A stretch of 64,000 nt of DNA from Xanthobacter oligotrophicus (GTDB lineage: Bacteria; Pseudomonadota; Alphaproteobacteria; Rhizobiales; Xanthobacteraceae), in the NCBI RefSeq assembly GCF_008364685.1, contig NZ_VTTL01000003.1:186001-250000 (forward strand). Reading direction: 5' to 3'. Numbering within the stretch: position 1 is the stretch's first letter; every line of letters begins with the position of its first letter. The notes under the pieces were generated by a model. The model saw only the letters and a list, made by a program, of their open reading frames with translations, ran no database searches and was not told where the DNA came from. Both the position numbers and the translations under genes were made by a program. This document shows positions 62,766 through 64,000 of the stretch, one piece after another.

Positions 62766-64000
62766 CCGGATTTCAAGGATGGGAGGCCGTCGCGGACGGC
62801 TTGGATGCGGTTGCGGCTCAGGCCGAGGGCTTGGACGTGGAACATGCCCAGCTCGATGAGGGCCAGTGCGCCAGCATCCGGATGATCGCGCAGCGTATGC
62901 GGGGTGGGCGTCGCGCCCTTCTCATCGCGGATGAGGTCGGCATGGGCAAGACTCGCATCGCCGCCGCCCTCATCTCGGCCGTTCGCAGCTGCGGCGGGCG
63001 CGCGGCCATCGTGATGCCCGCCGGGCTTGGCGCGCAATGGCAGAAAGAGCTCGCCATCTTCGACCCGGACCATCGCACACTCATGCCGCTGCGCAGCTAT
63101 GAGAGCTTTATTCGAGGCTTTGCCAGGGAGGGACATGACGGACTCCGCCAGGGGTGGCAGGAGCGTCGCAATGCGAAGCTGAACGACCGACGTCAGCAGC
63201 GTGAACTGCCGGAGAGTTCTTGGCAGGACGAGAAGATTTTGATGATTTCACATGCCTTTGCGCGGATGACGTTTCCGTTGCCTGAGAACGGAAACCTCCC
63301 GTGGCGCCGCGAGCTGATGCCCGCGTTTGAGGCTCTGTGCAAGGGACGCAGGCGCAACATGCGCGAGGGTGGGCGTGGAGAACGTCACGCATCGCACGAG
63401 GCGGCCCGCGCAGCCTTCGCGACCCTCGCCGCTGAACCCCTGCCGATGGAGTGGGCGCGGGATTGGCGGCTCATGCCATCGGAGGATTTTCGTCGCGCAG
63501 TGCTGCCCGTGATCGGCCGCGCCCTCGGCCGCTTCGATCTTGTGGTCATTGATGAGGCACATAAGGCGCGCGGCGAGGACAGCAGCCTCTCCCGGATCCT
63601 CAGCGCTCTCATCTGGGAAAGCGCGGACCCGTTTCGCCTTGGGATGACGGCAACGCCGGTGGAACTCGAAGCGCAACAATGGCTCAACACGCTGCAGCGA
63701 ATTTGCGGCCCAGCGGATCCTTCGGCAGATGGGGAGGGCAACGGAGGCGACCTCAGAGCCATCACAGACCCTATCTCCAAATATGCCGAAATTGCCAAGC
63801 GCCTGCGAGCCGAGCCACTGGACGAGGCCTTGGTCAGCGCATTCGAGCAGGCCGCAAAGTGCTTTTCCTCCGCCCTCGGACCTTACATCATTCGGCGCGA
63901 CAAGCGCTCAGACCGCGAACTGAAGGGCTTCCAGGAGGCACATGGGTGCAGCTATCGGGACATCCGAACGGTCTCGGTGACCACGAAAGTCATGGGCCGC
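62762..64000 (+). CDS. SNF2/DEAH-type helicase, 3' part beyond window
   Basis: About 413 residues are visible, reading from a GTG that overlaps the PLD gene stop. Walker A/motif I is ADEVGMGKTR (56-65), motif II is VVIDEAHKA (261-269), and motif III is LGMTATP, typical of SNF2-like translocases. Between motifs I and II lies an insertion of charged residues (about 120-250). The frame stays open to the last base. A SNF2 helicase together with a PLD-fold protein is shared with DISARM (drmD and drmC), but the partner genes drmA and drmB are not in view. Confidence 0.88.
   Translation, partial: MTGFQGWEAVADGLDAVAAQAEGLDVEHAQLDEGQCASIRMIAQRMRGGRRALLIADEVGMGKTRIAAALISAVRSCGGRAAIVMPAGLGAQWQKELAIFDPDHRTLMPLRSYESFIRGFAREGHDGLRQGWQERRNAKLNDRRQQRELPESSWQDEKILMISHAFARMTFPLPENGNLPWRRELMPAFEALCKGRRRNMREGGRGERHASHEAARAAFATLAAEPLPMEWARDWRLMPSEDFRRAVLPVIGRALGRFDLVVIDEAHKARGEDSSLSRILSALIWESADPFRLGMTATPVELEAQQWLNTLQRICGPADPSADGEGNGGDLRAITDPISKYAEIAKRLRAEPLDEALVSAFEQAAKCFSSALGPYIIRRDKRSDRELKGFQEAHGCSYRDIRTVSVTTKVMGR

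Overview
The window is high-GC chromosomal DNA of an alphaproteobacterium, most likely a Hyphomicrobiales (Rhizobiales) member near the Xanthobacter/Azorhizobium/Ancylobacter group. Supporting this are the long dCTP-deaminase-type protein, a SAM-II riboswitch before metZ, a complete cbb3 oxidase locus with an FNR/FixK-type box, a bacterial transglutaminase-like cysteine protease, and intergenic repeats of rhizobial type. This placement is inference from gene content; no marker gene such as 16S rRNA is present.

Region 1 (1-37428) is core genome. It runs: gltB (3' part) and gltD; zapE; a FUSC-family membrane protein; a dCTP deaminase-like protein; SAM-II riboswitch-metZ; apaG; trkH; an SDR oxidoreductase; then, on the minus strand, ccoNOQP-ccoGHIS followed by a translationally coupled MFS gene carrying the M-x3-M and H-x3-M motifs of the copper importer CcoA. 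Next come a TetR-controlled HlyD/ABC/ABC-2 export operon with a clear palindromic operator, a BTLCP protease, a gamma-carbonic anhydrase, two tandem TPR/OGT-like glycosyltransferases, an iron-permease-like protein, a MAPEG protein, an MTA/SAH nucleosidase, an RsmB-type methyltransferase, two small membrane proteins and guaA.

Region 2 (37429-46300) is the left part of an integrated element that starts directly after guaA. It has a P4-type tyrosine integrase with repeat motifs before it, an AlpA-like regulator, and a Ti/IncQ-type mobilisation block (traA relaxase-helicase, a recognisable oriT, and divergent traC-traD) with no coupling protein or type IV secretion genes in view. It also has an AbiE type IV toxin-antitoxin pair, a scrap of an IS3-type element, two very short ORFs (one resembling a HigA C-terminus), and an agmatine-deiminase-like gene.

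Region 3 (46301-64000) looks like a defence island. On the plus strand are a NERD-nuclease/UvrD-type helicase, a small coiled-coil protein, an AddB-like nuclease, an AddA-like helicase-nuclease and a WYL regulator. A minus-strand unit follows (41-aa membrane protein, 138-aa unknown protein, PD-(D/E)XK nuclease). It diverges from a second plus-strand operon made of a double-AAA+ ATPase, a 464-aa unknown protein, a Tdp1-like phospholipase-D-superfamily protein and an SNF2/DEAH helicase that runs off the window end. The divergent promoter carries two copies of the dyad TGCGAC-N7-GTCGCA. The AAA+ gene has an in-frame TAG at codon 12 of its best start, so it may be damaged. The SNF2 + PLD-fold + AAA + nuclease combination recalls DISARM-related systems but matches none that I recognise with certainty; the decisive genes may lie beyond position 64000.
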